Shown piece after piece: positions 32,782 through 41,252 of a stretch of DNA of 42,583 bases (positions are counted from its first letter, which is position 1; every line of letters begins with the position of its first letter). Made by a program: the position numbers and the translations under genes. The stretch is from Aphanocapsa lilacina HA4352-LM1 (GTDB taxonomy: Bacteria > Cyanobacteriota > Cyanobacteriia > Gloeobacterales > Gloeobacteraceae), in the NCBI GenBank assembly GCA_019359725.1, contig JAHHGR010000040.1, positions 1 through 42,583 of the forward strand, read 5' to 3'. The notes beneath the pieces are model-generated. The model was given only the letters and a program-made list of their open reading frames with translations, had not been told where the DNA came from and made no database searches.

Positions 32782-34458
32782 TCAAAGATCTTTTGCCAGC
32801 AGGGAAATATCGGCCTTTTGCCACGCGCTCTGAAATTCCCGACGGACCAACTCCGCTTCGCCGGATTTGCCCTGGGCATCGAGGCTTTCAGCCAGGCCAA
32901 ACAGCGAGCGCGGGTTGCGGGCATTCTCTGCCAGATCCGTGCGAAAGACGGCTTCGGCTTTGGCGTATTCGCCGCTCGACAACAACGCGCCCCCCAAAGA
33001 TTCGCGCACCGGGTAGTACCAGAAAGGCGGCTCGGAATAATCGAGGCTGTCCTGGAGTGCCACAGCGCGCTCCCAGTAGAAAAGTGCGGCGGGCTGATTG
33101 CCACGGGCGGCAGCGGCGATGCGGGCGCGCAGAATCTCCTGGGCAAGGCGCAGGGACTTCGCGTAGGAAGACCGGAAAGCATCGCCGGTGCTGGTGGCTA
33201 CCCGCAGCCGGTTTGGATCGGTAGAGGGGGTAGGTTCTTTGTAGGAACGGCTGCTGTCGAGGGCAATGGCTTTCAGTTCGGCCTCGGCCTGGGGCAATTG
33301 GCCTTTGGCAACATAGGCAAGACCCCGGCCATAGTGGCGCAGACCGCTTGCGTAGTACCACCAGCGGTCTTTGCCCGATTTAAAGACTTTGGGCGGAGGC
33401 AACACCAACAGCTCGTCCCACTGCCCGAAGCGGACCAGCACCGGCAGGCCCGCCCAGGCTTCCCCGCCGTACAGTTTCGATTGTTTGACGGCGGCGGCTT
33501 TGGCGTCGGCAAGACGGCCCTGCATTCCGTAGGAGTAGATCAAAAATTCCAGGCAGTGGGAGCAGGCGGTGTCTTTGTTGTACTTCGGATCTTGTAGTTT
33601 GCGGGCAGCGAGGACGTGATCGATGGAATGGACGTTGCTTGCATCTGCCCGTTCGTAATCGCCGACGCGCAGGTAGGTGTGGGCGGGCATGTGGACCAGA
33701 TGATCGGCGGCGGAATCCATCGGCAGGCGGGCGAGCCGCTCGGCGCTGGGCAGGGCGCGTCCGGGCGTCTTCGAGGCTTCGACGGCGTGGATGTAGTGGT
33801 GGTTGGCTCCCAGATGCTCCGGGTCGCGCGCAAGCACCGCTTCGAGTACGGCGACGAGCTTCTCCGTGTCGGGGGCTGGAGTGCCGTCTTTTCGCCAATA
33901 CTGCCACGGCCTGAGAACCATCAGACTCTCGGCATAGAGTACCGCCGCGTCCAGATCCTCGGGGTAGCGCCGGGATAACCCGGCCATCGCCTGGCTATAT
34001 TCGACGGCCTGCCGGTCGTAATCGGGGTTGGCCACGGCGGAATGGCGGCGGGCGAGGACGGCGATATAGGCCCGCTCTTTTTCGGAGGCGTACCCGGTGA
34101 GGCTCTGGGCTTTGCGGATGGCCCGGTAGGCAGCCTTTTCCTGCTCGGCTGTCGGCGGTCTGTTGATATAGCTGCTGTTGGCCAAAGAAACTCCCCAGTG
34201 GGCCATTGCCAGTTGGGGATCGAGTCGGGCGGCCAGCTTGAAAGATTTTTCGGCCTCCTGGTGTGCGAAGGCATAAATCAGCGTCATTCCCCGATCAAAA
34301 GCCTGCTGAGCTTCCGGCTTGCGGGTGGAGACCGGCAGGTGGGCGAGCACCGGTTGGCTTGCCATAGTCGCCTCGGGTGCGGGCACAAGGGCCGGAGCCA
34401 CGGCGAAGGCAACGACGAGGGCTACAAAAGCGGCTTTTGGCAGTTTCGAGAGGTCCAT
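32782..34458 (-). CDS. Exported TPR-repeat protein
   Basis: 558 residues. A signal peptide (about 1-30, KAAFVALVVAFAVAPALVPA) precedes helical repeats. TPR-like units are visible in AHQEAEKSFKLAARLDPQLAMAHWG, the middle part and GEYAKAEAVFRTDLAENA. A conserved His-rich stretch (NHHYIHAVEAS and HLVHMPAHTYLRVGDYERA) near residues 216-270 might bind a metal or ligand. This architecture occurs in a widespread uncharacterised bacterial family. I chose the ATG at 34458, where the signal begins; the frame is open to 34623 but that part has no signal. It is convergent with the gamma-glutamyltransferase gene (41 bases) and divergent from ada. Confidence 0.82.
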   Translation of the reverse strand: MDLSKLPKAAFVALVVAFAVAPALVPAPEATMASQPVLAHLPVSTRKPEAQQAFDRGMTLIYAFAHQEAEKSFKLAARLDPQLAMAHWGVSLANSSYINRPPTAEQEKAAYRAIRKAQSLTGYASEKERAYIAVLARRHSAVANPDYDRQAVEYSQAMAGLSRRYPEDLDAAVLYAESLMVLRPWQYWRKDGTPAPDTEKLVAVLEAVLARDPEHLGANHHYIHAVEASKTPGRALPSAERLARLPMDSAADHLVHMPAHTYLRVGDYERADASNVHSIDHVLAARKLQDPKYNKDTACSHCLEFLIYSYGMQGRLADAKAAAVKQSKLYGGEAWAGLPVLVRFGQWDELLVLPPPKVFKSGKDRWWYYASGLRHYGRGLAYVAKGQLPQAEAELKAIALDSSRSYKEPTPSTDPNRLRVATSTGDAFRSSYAKSLRLAQEILRARIAAAARGNQPAALFYWERAVALQDSLDYSEPPFWYYPVRESLGGALLSSGEYAKAEAVFRTDLAENARNPRSLFGLAESLDAQGKSGEAELVRREFQSAWQKADISLLAKDL

Positions 34459-34714
34459 CGTGGTGCTTCGGGTATGTAAGTACACATTATCCTTCCAGAT
34501 ACATTTGCCGGTGCAGGCTTGCAGGCAAAGACAAACCCAAATTTGAAAGTTAGTTTCGGATATCGCCGCCCGATTGCGCGGCAGTACAGTGCTGGAGCAG
34601 GCGAACGCGATCGTCTGCTGCAAGCTACGGCCTTTTTCTTGAGCGGCGCGAGCGCTTCGACGCCCTTGCTGAAATTCTCCGAAAGATCACCCACCAGTCA
34701 AGAAGGATAGGAAA

Positions 34715-35806
34715 ATGGGCAAAATGACCGCTCAAAGCCTCTCTCTCCACGAATACCGCACCGACGAGGCGCGCTGGGAAGCGCTCCAGCGGCGCGATCC
34801 CCAGGCTGAAGGGAAGTTTGTTTATTCGGTGGACTCCACGGGCGTCTACTGTCGGCCCACCTGTGCCTCCCGGCTCGCCCTGCGCAAACATGTCCGCTTT
34901 TTCGACCGGTGCGAGGCGGCGGAGCAGGCCGGGTTCAGACCGTGCAAGCGCTGCTGCCCCAACCAGGCGTCGCTTCGCCAGAAAAATGCAGATGCTGTAG
35001 CCAGGGTTTGCCAACTGATCGAGGCTTCCGAGACTGTCCAGCCACTGAAGACGCTGGCCGCGTCGGTGGGTTTGAGTCCTTCGCACTTCAGCCGCACATT
35101 CAAAGAACTGACAGGGTTGACGCCTCGCCAGTACGCGAGCGGTTGCCGCACAGGCAAAGTCAAAGCCGAACTACGCTCTGCCCCGTCGGTCACCGATGCG
35201 ATGTACGGGGCCGGCTACAGCTCCAGCGGACGCTTCTACGAGCAGGCGTCCGGTCTATTGGGAATGCGGCCGGGGGAGTACCGCGAGGGCGGGCGCGGCG
35301 TCCTGATTCGCTACGCAGTGGCACCGTGCGCGCTGGGTCTGGTCCTGGTGGCGGGAACGGAGCGCGGCATCTGCTCGGTGCGCTTCGCAGACGAACGTGC
35401 ACAGTTGGAACGGGAATTGCGCCAGGATTTTCCGAAAGCGATTCTCGAAGCGGCCGACGGGCAGGTGGGTGAGTGGGTAGCAGCGATTGTTGCCGATATT
35501 GATGGACCCGGGCGGGGTTTGGACAGCATCGAGCTGCCGCTCGACATCGCGGGTACGGCCTTTCAGCAGCGGGTCTGGCAGACTTTGCGGACGATCCCCC
35601 TGGGGCAGACGCTCAACTACGGACAGGTCGCCGAGCGCATCGGCCAACCGGCCGCCGTGCGCGCGGTCGCCCGCGCCTGTGCTGCCAACCCGGTGGCGGT
35701 GTTGGTGCCCTGCCATCGGGTGATCAAAGCCAGCGGCGAAATTAGCGGCTATCGCTGGGGTGTCGGGCGCAAACGGCTTCTGCTCAGGCGGGAAGGAGCG
35801 CTCTGA
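34715..35806 (+). CDS. ada: Ada: methylphosphotriester-DNA/O6-alkylguanine-DNA methyltransferase and AraC-type regulator
   Basis: 363 residues, full-length bifunctional Ada. The N-terminal zinc domain has VYCRPTC (methyl-accepting Cys and second Cys) and CKRCC, the four zinc Cys. An AraC-type helix-turn-helix follows (LKTLAASVGLSPSHFSRTFKELTGLTPRQY and a second copy). The C-terminal O6-methylguanine methyltransferase has the active Cys in VPCHRVI near residue 321. It repairs alkylated DNA and, once methylated, activates alkylation-response genes. The ATG at 34715 has AGGATAGGAAA upstream. No alkA or alkB neighbour is present here. A Uma2 gene follows after 110 bases. Confidence 0.95.
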   Translation: MGKMTAQSLSLHEYRTDEARWEALQRRDPQAEGKFVYSVDSTGVYCRPTCASRLALRKHVRFFDRCEAAEQAGFRPCKRCCPNQASLRQKNADAVARVCQLIEASETVQPLKTLAASVGLSPSHFSRTFKELTGLTPRQYASGCRTGKVKAELRSAPSVTDAMYGAGYSSSGRFYEQASGLLGMRPGEYREGGRGVLIRYAVAPCALGLVLVAGTERGICSVRFADERAQLERELRQDFPKAILEAADGQVGEWVAAIVADIDGPGRGLDSIELPLDIAGTAFQQRVWQTLRTIPLGQTLNYGQVAERIGQPAAVRAVARACAANPVAVLVPCHRVIKASGEISGYRWGVGRKRLLLRREGAL

Positions 35807-35916
35807 GGGCTGGGCAGGCCGTTGTGCCATCGAATGTTCTTGTTGCAGAGACGGTGATGTTTTCGAAGTAGCCAGGGTCAAGAGCGTAAAATAGGCGCAA
35901 ACATTGAAGCTCAGCT

Positions 35917-36603
35917 ATGCCTTTGGTCGAAACACCCGTCGTTTACCCGGACTCGGACGGCCTGCCCATGGCGGACAACACCCGGCAGTTCGAGTGGATC
36001 GTCTATATCAAGAAGGGCCTCGACGTGGTATTCGTGGCCGATCCGACAGTGTTTGTGGCCGGGGATTTGCTGTGGTATCCGGTGGAAGGCCGGCCGGATC
36101 TGCGTGCCGCTCCCGACGCCATGGTCGTCTTCGGTCGTCCCAAGGGCGACCGCGGCTCCTACCAGCAGTGGAAAGAGGACAACAAGCCGCCCGCGGTGGT
36201 CTTCGAAGTGCTCTCCCCGGGCAACACGCCCTCCGAGATGACCCGCAAGTTCAGCTTCTACGAGCGCCACGGCGTCGAGGAATACTACATCTACGACCCG
36301 GATCGTTTGACCCTGACGGGGTTTACACGCGAAGGCCAGTTTCTGGCAGATGTACCGGCGATGCCGGGTTGGGCGAGCCCCCGCCTGGGGGTGCGCTTCG
36401 ATCTCGATGCGGACGGCAACCTGGAATTGTTCCGCCCGGACGGCAGACGCTTCGAGACGTTCGAAGCACTCACCGAGCGGGCCGAGCGCGCCGAACAGCT
36501 CGCTGAGCAGGCCGTACAACGTGCCGAGCAGGCCGAGCAACGGGCGGCGCGTCTGGCGGAATTGCTCAGGCAGCAGGGTATTGATCCCAAAGACCTGGCG
36601 TAA
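35917..36603 (+). CDS. Uma2 family protein with a C-terminal coiled coil
   Basis: 228 residues. The Uma2 nuclease-fold core is seen as RAAPDAMVVFGRP (active Asp), VVFEVLSPGN (Glu) and KFSFYERHGVEEYYIYDPD (Lys position). After residue 185 come long repeats of Arg/Glu/Ala/Gln (ERAERAEQLAEQAVQRAEQ) that form a coiled coil ending LRQQGIDPKDLA. This tail is common in cyanobacterial Uma2 proteins and probably allows oligomerisation. It is the second Uma2 gene in the window and differs from the first in the tail. Its cellular function is unproven. The ATG at 35917 begins MPLVETPVVYP. Confidence 0.88.
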   Translation: MPLVETPVVYPDSDGLPMADNTRQFEWIVYIKKGLDVVFVADPTVFVAGDLLWYPVEGRPDLRAAPDAMVVFGRPKGDRGSYQQWKEDNKPPAVVFEVLSPGNTPSEMTRKFSFYERHGVEEYYIYDPDRLTLTGFTREGQFLADVPAMPGWASPRLGVRFDLDADGNLELFRPDGRRFETFEALTERAERAEQLAEQAVQRAEQAEQRAARLAELLRQQGIDPKDLA

Positions 36604-36734
36604 TTGACCGCCATGGTCGCCGTCGTCTTCGAGAACTCTTCGCCCGTCGCCGAAACCCGTGGCGAGTCTGGTTTGGATAGGCGGGCGGGTGAACCCGGCG
36701 TGCTCAAGGTGCTCATCGACAACGCCGCCGGGGG

Positions 36735-37235
36735 CTACTGAGCTTCGGGCAGATAGCGGCTCAAGATCTCCTGCAGTCGGGCAAACGGCGCCGAGGCGGG
36801 GTCGATCTTGATGGCGCAGTTGGAGATCGACTGGGAGCCCTGGTTGGTGTAGAAGGTGTAGGAAGCGTCCTGACCGTCGGAAGCCGAGGGACATTCGCCG
36901 TCGGTACGGTTGGAGCGAATTTGTGGGTAATCGGCGGCGTTGATCTGTTCGAGCAGGGCCGCCAAATCTGCCTGACTCATCGATTTTTCGACCGTTTTAC
37001 CGCTGCGGTCGGTGAAGTGGATATGCCCGCTGCGGTCGATGAGATAGGTGCTCTGGCAGGGGCCGTCCTGGCAACGGCCGCCACTGAGCTTGTAGCGCAC
37101 CAGCAGCGGCGCGGAGGGCGAGCTTTTGGCTACCGTGGCCCTGGCGGGCGGTTCGGCCGGGGCGGGGACGGCGGCGGCAAGCACCAGCAGGCAGAAGCCC
37201 AATCCGGTGTTTTTGAGATCGATTGGCTGAATCAT
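36735..37235 (-). CDS. Exported Cys-containing protein, unknown
   Basis: 166 residues with a hydrophobic N-terminus (LGFCLLVLAAAVPAPAEPPA) that looks like a signal peptide. The mature part has four Cys (SGGRCQDGPCQSTYLI, then DGECPSAS and SNCAIKI), enough for two disulfides. A YLIDRSGHIHFTDRSGK beta-hairpin region follows the first pair. I do not recognise the family; DUF6438-like small periplasmic proteins are one possibility. It starts at ATG 37235. The convergent Uma2 gene ends 131 bases away. An upstream 190-base gap to the EcsC-like gene shows nothing I can name. Confidence 0.65.
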   Translation of the reverse strand: MIQPIDLKNTGLGFCLLVLAAAVPAPAEPPARATVAKSSPSAPLLVRYKLSGGRCQDGPCQSTYLIDRSGHIHFTDRSGKTVEKSMSQADLAALLEQINAADYPQIRSNRTDGECPSASDGQDASYTFYTNQGSQSISNCAIKIDPASAPFARLQEILSRYLPEAQ

Positions 37236-37425
37236 CGGTTTGCAATAGATGGGAAGCTGAGCAATTTCGAATCTTAGCGGTTAGCTCTGACCACAGACCC
37301 GGCCCGAAAAAACATGCAACAAACCGGTGGATGGAGGAAGCCTTCTGTCCGCGGAGGGGGAGCAACGGCGACGAACTGTGCTGTACTGAGAGCAACAGCA
37401 TTATCGGTGTGCAAAGGCAGAAACC

Positions 37426-38025
37426 ATGAACGATACGCTCCGTTGGATCGAGCAGGCCACGCAGCAGGCGGGGCGGACCGTGGAGACGATTGTCGAGAAC
37501 CCTTTCGTGCGGACGGTGGGTGGCGCCGTCGGCTTGGGCAATATCCTGCGGGCGGTCGAGCGGGTCAACGTCGATGAGGTGGAGGCGGAGGCGGACCGCT
37601 TCCGCAACAAGTACCCCGGCGAGAGCCCGGCGGAGCTGGCCCGGCGCATCGTGAGCGAAAAAGCGCTCTTCGCGGGCGGTCTGGGCCTTGCAAGCAGTGT
37701 GGTGCCGGGATTTTTGGCAGGACTGCTGGCCATTGATCTTGCGGCCACGTTGCTGCTGCAGGCCCAGATGATCTATCAGATTGCGGCGGTGTACGGTCTG
37801 GATCTGCAGGCTTCCGAGCGCAAGGGCGAGGTGGTGATGATCTTTGCCCTCGATTTTGGCGGCAGCCGGGTGCTGCGCCTGGGCCTCGGACCGCTTACCA
37901 AATTGCCGATCGTGGGCCAGGTGGTCGGCGCCGGTACCAATGCGGCGACTTTTTATTCGCTGGGTCTGGCCGCCTGCCGCTTCTACGAGGCGAAACTGGC
38001 CGCCCCGACTCCCACAGCAGCCTGA
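37426..38025 (+). CDS. EcsC-family-like membrane-associated protein
   Basis: 199 residues with the EcsC style: a helical N-terminal region, FAGGLGLASSVVPGFLAGLLAIDLAATLLLQAQMIYQIAAVYGLDL in the middle (about 84-128), and a C-terminal Gly-rich hydrophobic helix (LPIVGQVVGAGTNAATFYSLG). EcsC proteins have no settled function; in some bacteria they accompany ABC transporters, which is not the case here. The ATG at 37426 fits. Its stop TGA is only 3 bases from the stop of the convergent Fe-S nuclease-like gene. Confidence 0.7.
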   Translation: MNDTLRWIEQATQQAGRTVETIVENPFVRTVGGAVGLGNILRAVERVNVDEVEAEADRFRNKYPGESPAELARRIVSEKALFAGGLGLASSVVPGFLAGLLAIDLAATLLLQAQMIYQIAAVYGLDLQASERKGEVVMIFALDFGGSRVLRLGLGPLTKLPIVGQVVGAGTNAATFYSLGLAACRFYEAKLAAPTPTAA

Positions 38026-38028
38026 TTT

Positions 38029-38820
38029 TCAGGCAGGGCCGTCGATTTGTGGTTCGAGCGGTGCAAAATCCTGCGGCTCCCAGCTCCGAAACGGCATCGG
38101 ACCCTCGGGGCGCAGGCCATAGCAGCGGGTCCGAAACAGGCAACCGGAGCAAACCTGCAGATCCGCGCTCATCGGGTAGCCGGTTGCGGCAAAACGCTCC
38201 AGCCGTTGCAGCGCCAGGGTCAGTACCTGGCGATCCGCCTCAAAGGCCGGTGGGCTGTAGTTCAGTGTGTAGGGCCGGGCCGGTGCGTTTGCAAACCAGA
38301 CCACCAGCCGCAGGTCTGCGGGATCCACGGGCCTGCCCCCCACCAGGCGTTCGCCCGCCAGGCAGAGAATGGTCCTGGCCAGCCGCAGCTGCCAATCCTC
38401 CAGCAAGTCGCCATCCTCGGGGCGTTCGAGATCGGTATTCCAGATAAAGGCGGTCAGCTGCTTTTCGTGGAGGCTCAGCCGGTTGAGGTGGGTGCCGATT
38501 CGCCAGGAGCCGAGCCGCACCCATAAAGGGTACTCAAAGAACGGCTGTCCCTGGGGATGGGAGTGGGGACTTTCGGTAAAACGTTCCCACCAGATTTGCA
38601 CCTGAGCTCCAGCGGCGGCGAGCAGCGGTTCGATTCGCCGGTTCTGAGCCGCCAGTTCCACCAGCCGGCAAAATCTGCGGTGCGCCTGCCCTTGCCGTTC
38701 GGACGCCTCGAAGCCCTCGCCGGAACCGCCGAGGTGGTCGAGATACAGATAACGAAACAGCCTTGCACAGCGCTCGGCCGCGTCGAGGGCCGGGGCCGAC
38801 AACAGGACCGGTGCGTTCAT
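38029..38820 (-). CDS. Fe-S PD-(D/E)XK-fold protein with degenerate active site (AddB/Cas4-like)
   Basis: 263 residues. Cys18 near the N-terminus and Cys224-x2-Cys227-x5-Cys233 near the C-terminus match the four-Cys Fe-S arrangement of AddB and Cas4 nucleases. A QxxR helix (WQLRLARTIL, Gln144) is kept. The catalytic motif positions are not: the place of the first Asp reads HLN (Asn113), and the strand that should hold (D/E)-x-K reads FIWNT (Ile126, Asn128). It is thus a structural nuclease homologue probably without cleavage activity; DNA binding is the likely residual role. The ATG at 38820 overlaps the helicase stop (ATGA), so translation is coupled to the helicase gene. Confidence 0.8.
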   Translation of the reverse strand: MNAPVLLSAPALDAAERCARLFRYLYLDHLGGSGEGFEASERQGQAHRRFCRLVELAAQNRRIEPLLAAAGAQVQIWWERFTESPHSHPQGQPFFEYPLWVRLGSWRIGTHLNRLSLHEKQLTAFIWNTDLERPEDGDLLEDWQLRLARTILCLAGERLVGGRPVDPADLRLVVWFANAPARPYTLNYSPPAFEADRQVLTLALQRLERFAATGYPMSADLQVCSGCLFRTRCYGLRPEGPMPFRSWEPQDFAPLEPQIDGPA

Positions 38821-40958
38821 CGGCGGCTGTCGAAGCACTGGAGCACCTGGAAAAGGCGCGAGGGCTTCTGCTCGCGGCCAAATAGGTCGCGCGTGGCGAC
38901 ACTCAACACCAACCGACGGCGAGCGCGGGTGATCCCGACGTACAACAGCCGCAGCTTCTCAGCCGCCAGGTCCAAAAAGGCTTGCTCGGTCGCCGAGGTG
39001 TGCCTGCGGCGCAGACGGGCACTGGCGCGCAGTTCGGAGAGGGCCTCGGCGCGCATGTCGAGGCCGTCGAGAAAATAGAGCCCCACCGGTCTATCCTCGC
39101 GCAGCACCGGATACTCGTAAGCCGAAATCCCGGTGAGAAACACTTCGTCCCATTCGAGCCCCTTGGCCCGATGGGCGGTGGCGACGGTGATCGCTCCGGG
39201 TTCGGGGGTAAAGTGAAACGCCTCGGAGGGCAAGTTGTTGAGTGAACCGTCGAGGATGGCCTGGATCTCGTCGGCGACTTCCTGCCAATCGGTGGCCGGC
39301 CGCTCCCCGAGGCTGCGTTCGAGCTGATCGACCACATAGTGCCCCAGGTAGATTTCCGCACTGCTGCGGTAGAGGGTCTGCACCACCAGCCGCAGACTGT
39401 CCGCCCAGGGGCTGCGGCTGGCCAGCAGCCACCCGGCCAGGGTGGAGCAAATCTTTTGCCAGGCGGCCCGCTCCTCGGCGGCCACCGGCAGGGATATCTC
39501 CGAGCCGAAAACCGGAAACAACAGCTTCTCCGGGGCAATGCGCAGCAGCCGCGGTTGAGCGCCGGCGATTTGCCGACGCCCCAGCCCCGCCCAGTCCGCC
39601 AGCGCTTCTGTAGCCGCCGCCAGGCGCACCGGCGAGGAGGGTTGGGCAAAAAACTCGGCCATCACCCGCAGGCGGTCGATGAGTTCGCGCTGAGTCGGGT
39701 TGCTGCGCAATAGATCGAGGGTACGCACACCGACAAAGCGCTGCAGTTGGCGCAGCACCTGCGCACCCAGTTCGTTGGTGCCCACCAGCACCGCAAAACT
39801 GTGCTCCGGACGTGCCGCCAGCGCTTCGGCCGCGCGGCGGGCCACCGCCGCAATCTCCTCTTCAGGCGGACCGGATACCACGTCGAAGTGGATGGCGGCT
39901 TCGTTGTCGCCGGGATTGGCAGGACCGCTGCTCGCGGTGCGGATATGCTGGCAAACCAGGGCGCCGCGCAGGCTGGGGTTGGGATGGTCGGATGCTGCCC
40001 AATCGACCAGGGCGTTGGCCAGCGCAATGATCATCGGAGCGGAGCGGCTGGATTCTTCGAGGACGACGGGCCGGCTGAGGCGGCAGAAGCGCCGAAAAAA
40101 GCGCGGCTCGGCGGTGGTGAAGGTGCTCATGATGCTCTGGTTAGGATCGCCCACCCGCACCAGATTGCCGCTGCGGGCACTCAACAAATCCAATAGACGC
40201 TCCTGCAATGGCGAGCTGTCCTGTGACTCGTCCTCGAACAGGTAGTCGTACCACCCTTCGACCTCGCCGCGCACCCCGGCGTCGCGCTCGATCAGATCCA
40301 CCGCCCGCCAGGCCAGATCGTCGTAGTCGAGCTTGCCCGTGCGCAGCAGTTCGGTCTGGTAGCTGCGGTAGATGCCCAAAGCCCAAGTGAGAAAGCCTTC
40401 CTGCGCAGGTTCGATCGTCTGCGGGGGGAGGCGGTAGTTCTTGGCGGTGCGGATCACCTCGCGGCACATCGCCTTGAAGCTGCGGCCAAAGGCCGCGCGG
40501 TTGCGCGCGGCGCGCTCCGCCTCGGCGGTCGGCGGCAGGAGCGGTTCCCAGATTTCGGTGTGGTTGCGCAACCAGGCCTGGGTAAGACGGCTGATGAAGC
40601 GCTCCTGCTCATAGCCTTCGAGCACATCGATCGCCGCCAGGCCCAGTTGCCCCTGAAAGTGCTGCAGCACTTTGAGCGCCAGCGAGTGCAGGGTAAAGGC
40701 CTCCAACCACCCGGCCACCCCTCCTTCCCATAGTTGTCGGTTGATGCGGCCGGTCAAATTGGCCCGAGAGGAGCGCATGAAGGTGAATACGCCGATGCGC
40801 TCGGGGGGCACCCCCCGCCGAATCACCAGTTCGGCGATCAGCGCTTCGAGGGTGAAAGTCTTGCCGCTACCCGGCACTGCCGAGATGCCCAGCCGCCCCC
40901 CGCTGTAGTGCAGCACCTCCCGCTGGGCCGGGCGTAAGGTCGCTTCGTACGCCAGCAT
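38817..40958 (-). CDS. UvrD/PcrA-type superfamily 1 DNA helicase
   Basis: 713 residues. Motifs in order: Q/I region with Walker A AVPGSGKTFT near residue 27, motif II YLFEDESQD (DExQD type), motif III VGDPNQSI, motif IV-like region, motif V VATAHRAKGLEWDEV and motif VI LLYVGITRARRRLVLSV. This is the Rep/UvrD/AddA helicase class. It is shorter than AddA and lacks a nuclease domain; the next gene, coupled by ATGA, encodes a PD-(D/E)XK-like protein, so the two may form a helicase-plus-accessory complex in DNA repair or defence. The ATG at 40958 gives MLAYEATLRPAQREVL, typical of the family start. Confidence 0.93.
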   Translation of the reverse strand: MLAYEATLRPAQREVLHYSGGRLGISAVPGSGKTFTLEALIAELVIRRGVPPERIGVFTFMRSSRANLTGRINRQLWEGGVAGWLEAFTLHSLALKVLQHFQGQLGLAAIDVLEGYEQERFISRLTQAWLRNHTEIWEPLLPPTAEAERAARNRAAFGRSFKAMCREVIRTAKNYRLPPQTIEPAQEGFLTWALGIYRSYQTELLRTGKLDYDDLAWRAVDLIERDAGVRGEVEGWYDYLFEDESQDSSPLQERLLDLLSARSGNLVRVGDPNQSIMSTFTTAEPRFFRRFCRLSRPVVLEESSRSAPMIIALANALVDWAASDHPNPSLRGALVCQHIRTASSGPANPGDNEAAIHFDVVSGPPEEEIAAVARRAAEALAARPEHSFAVLVGTNELGAQVLRQLQRFVGVRTLDLLRSNPTQRELIDRLRVMAEFFAQPSSPVRLAAATEALADWAGLGRRQIAGAQPRLLRIAPEKLLFPVFGSEISLPVAAEERAAWQKICSTLAGWLLASRSPWADSLRLVVQTLYRSSAEIYLGHYVVDQLERSLGERPATDWQEVADEIQAILDGSLNNLPSEAFHFTPEPGAITVATAHRAKGLEWDEVFLTGISAYEYPVLREDRPVGLYFLDGLDMRAEALSELRASARLRRRHTSATEQAFLDLAAEKLRLLYVGITRARRRLVLSVATRDLFGREQKPSRLFQVLQCFDSRR

Positions 40959-41160
40959 TGGCTCTCCCCTGGACAGATGTCCTTAGCATACGGTAACTGT
41001 GCCTGCGTCTGCAGCCACCATTGCAGGTACACCTGCTCAGCAGATACTTGTTCGGAAATACTCACTCAGGTGAAAGTTTATTCATTTTTTGCTCAAAACC
41101 ATTGATAATTCGTAAGTTCTACTCTGGTTTTTTGTTGCTTAAATGGGTGGTATTTTTCTT

Positions 41161-41166
41161 TATAGT
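41161..41166 (+). promoter_or_regulatory. Candidate -10 box in an AT-rich intergenic stretch
   Basis: The 294 bases at 40959-41252 hold no gene. About 41060-41170 is clearly AT-rich against a GC-rich background. TATAGT at 41161-41166 is a possible -10 for the following secreted protein gene, 86 bases before its ATG. No properly spaced -35 was found. Confidence 0.3.
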
Positions 41167-41252
41167 CAACTTCATTCGGCAGCCGACACGACAAATATAA
41201 AATCGCTTTTCTGCCTGGTCAGCCCAAGCAACTCCCCCCGCGAGAGGTTCCG

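Noticed and set aside
34519..34710. A 63-codon frame between the TPR gene and ada
   Set aside because: Composition looks non-coding and it ends within the ada ribosome-binding region. The stretch is better read as the divergent promoter region.
36613..36741. A 42-codon frame (ATG 36613 to TGA 36741) after the second Uma2 gene
   Set aside because: No ribosome-binding site and no recognisable pattern; it also overlaps the end of the opposite-strand gene.
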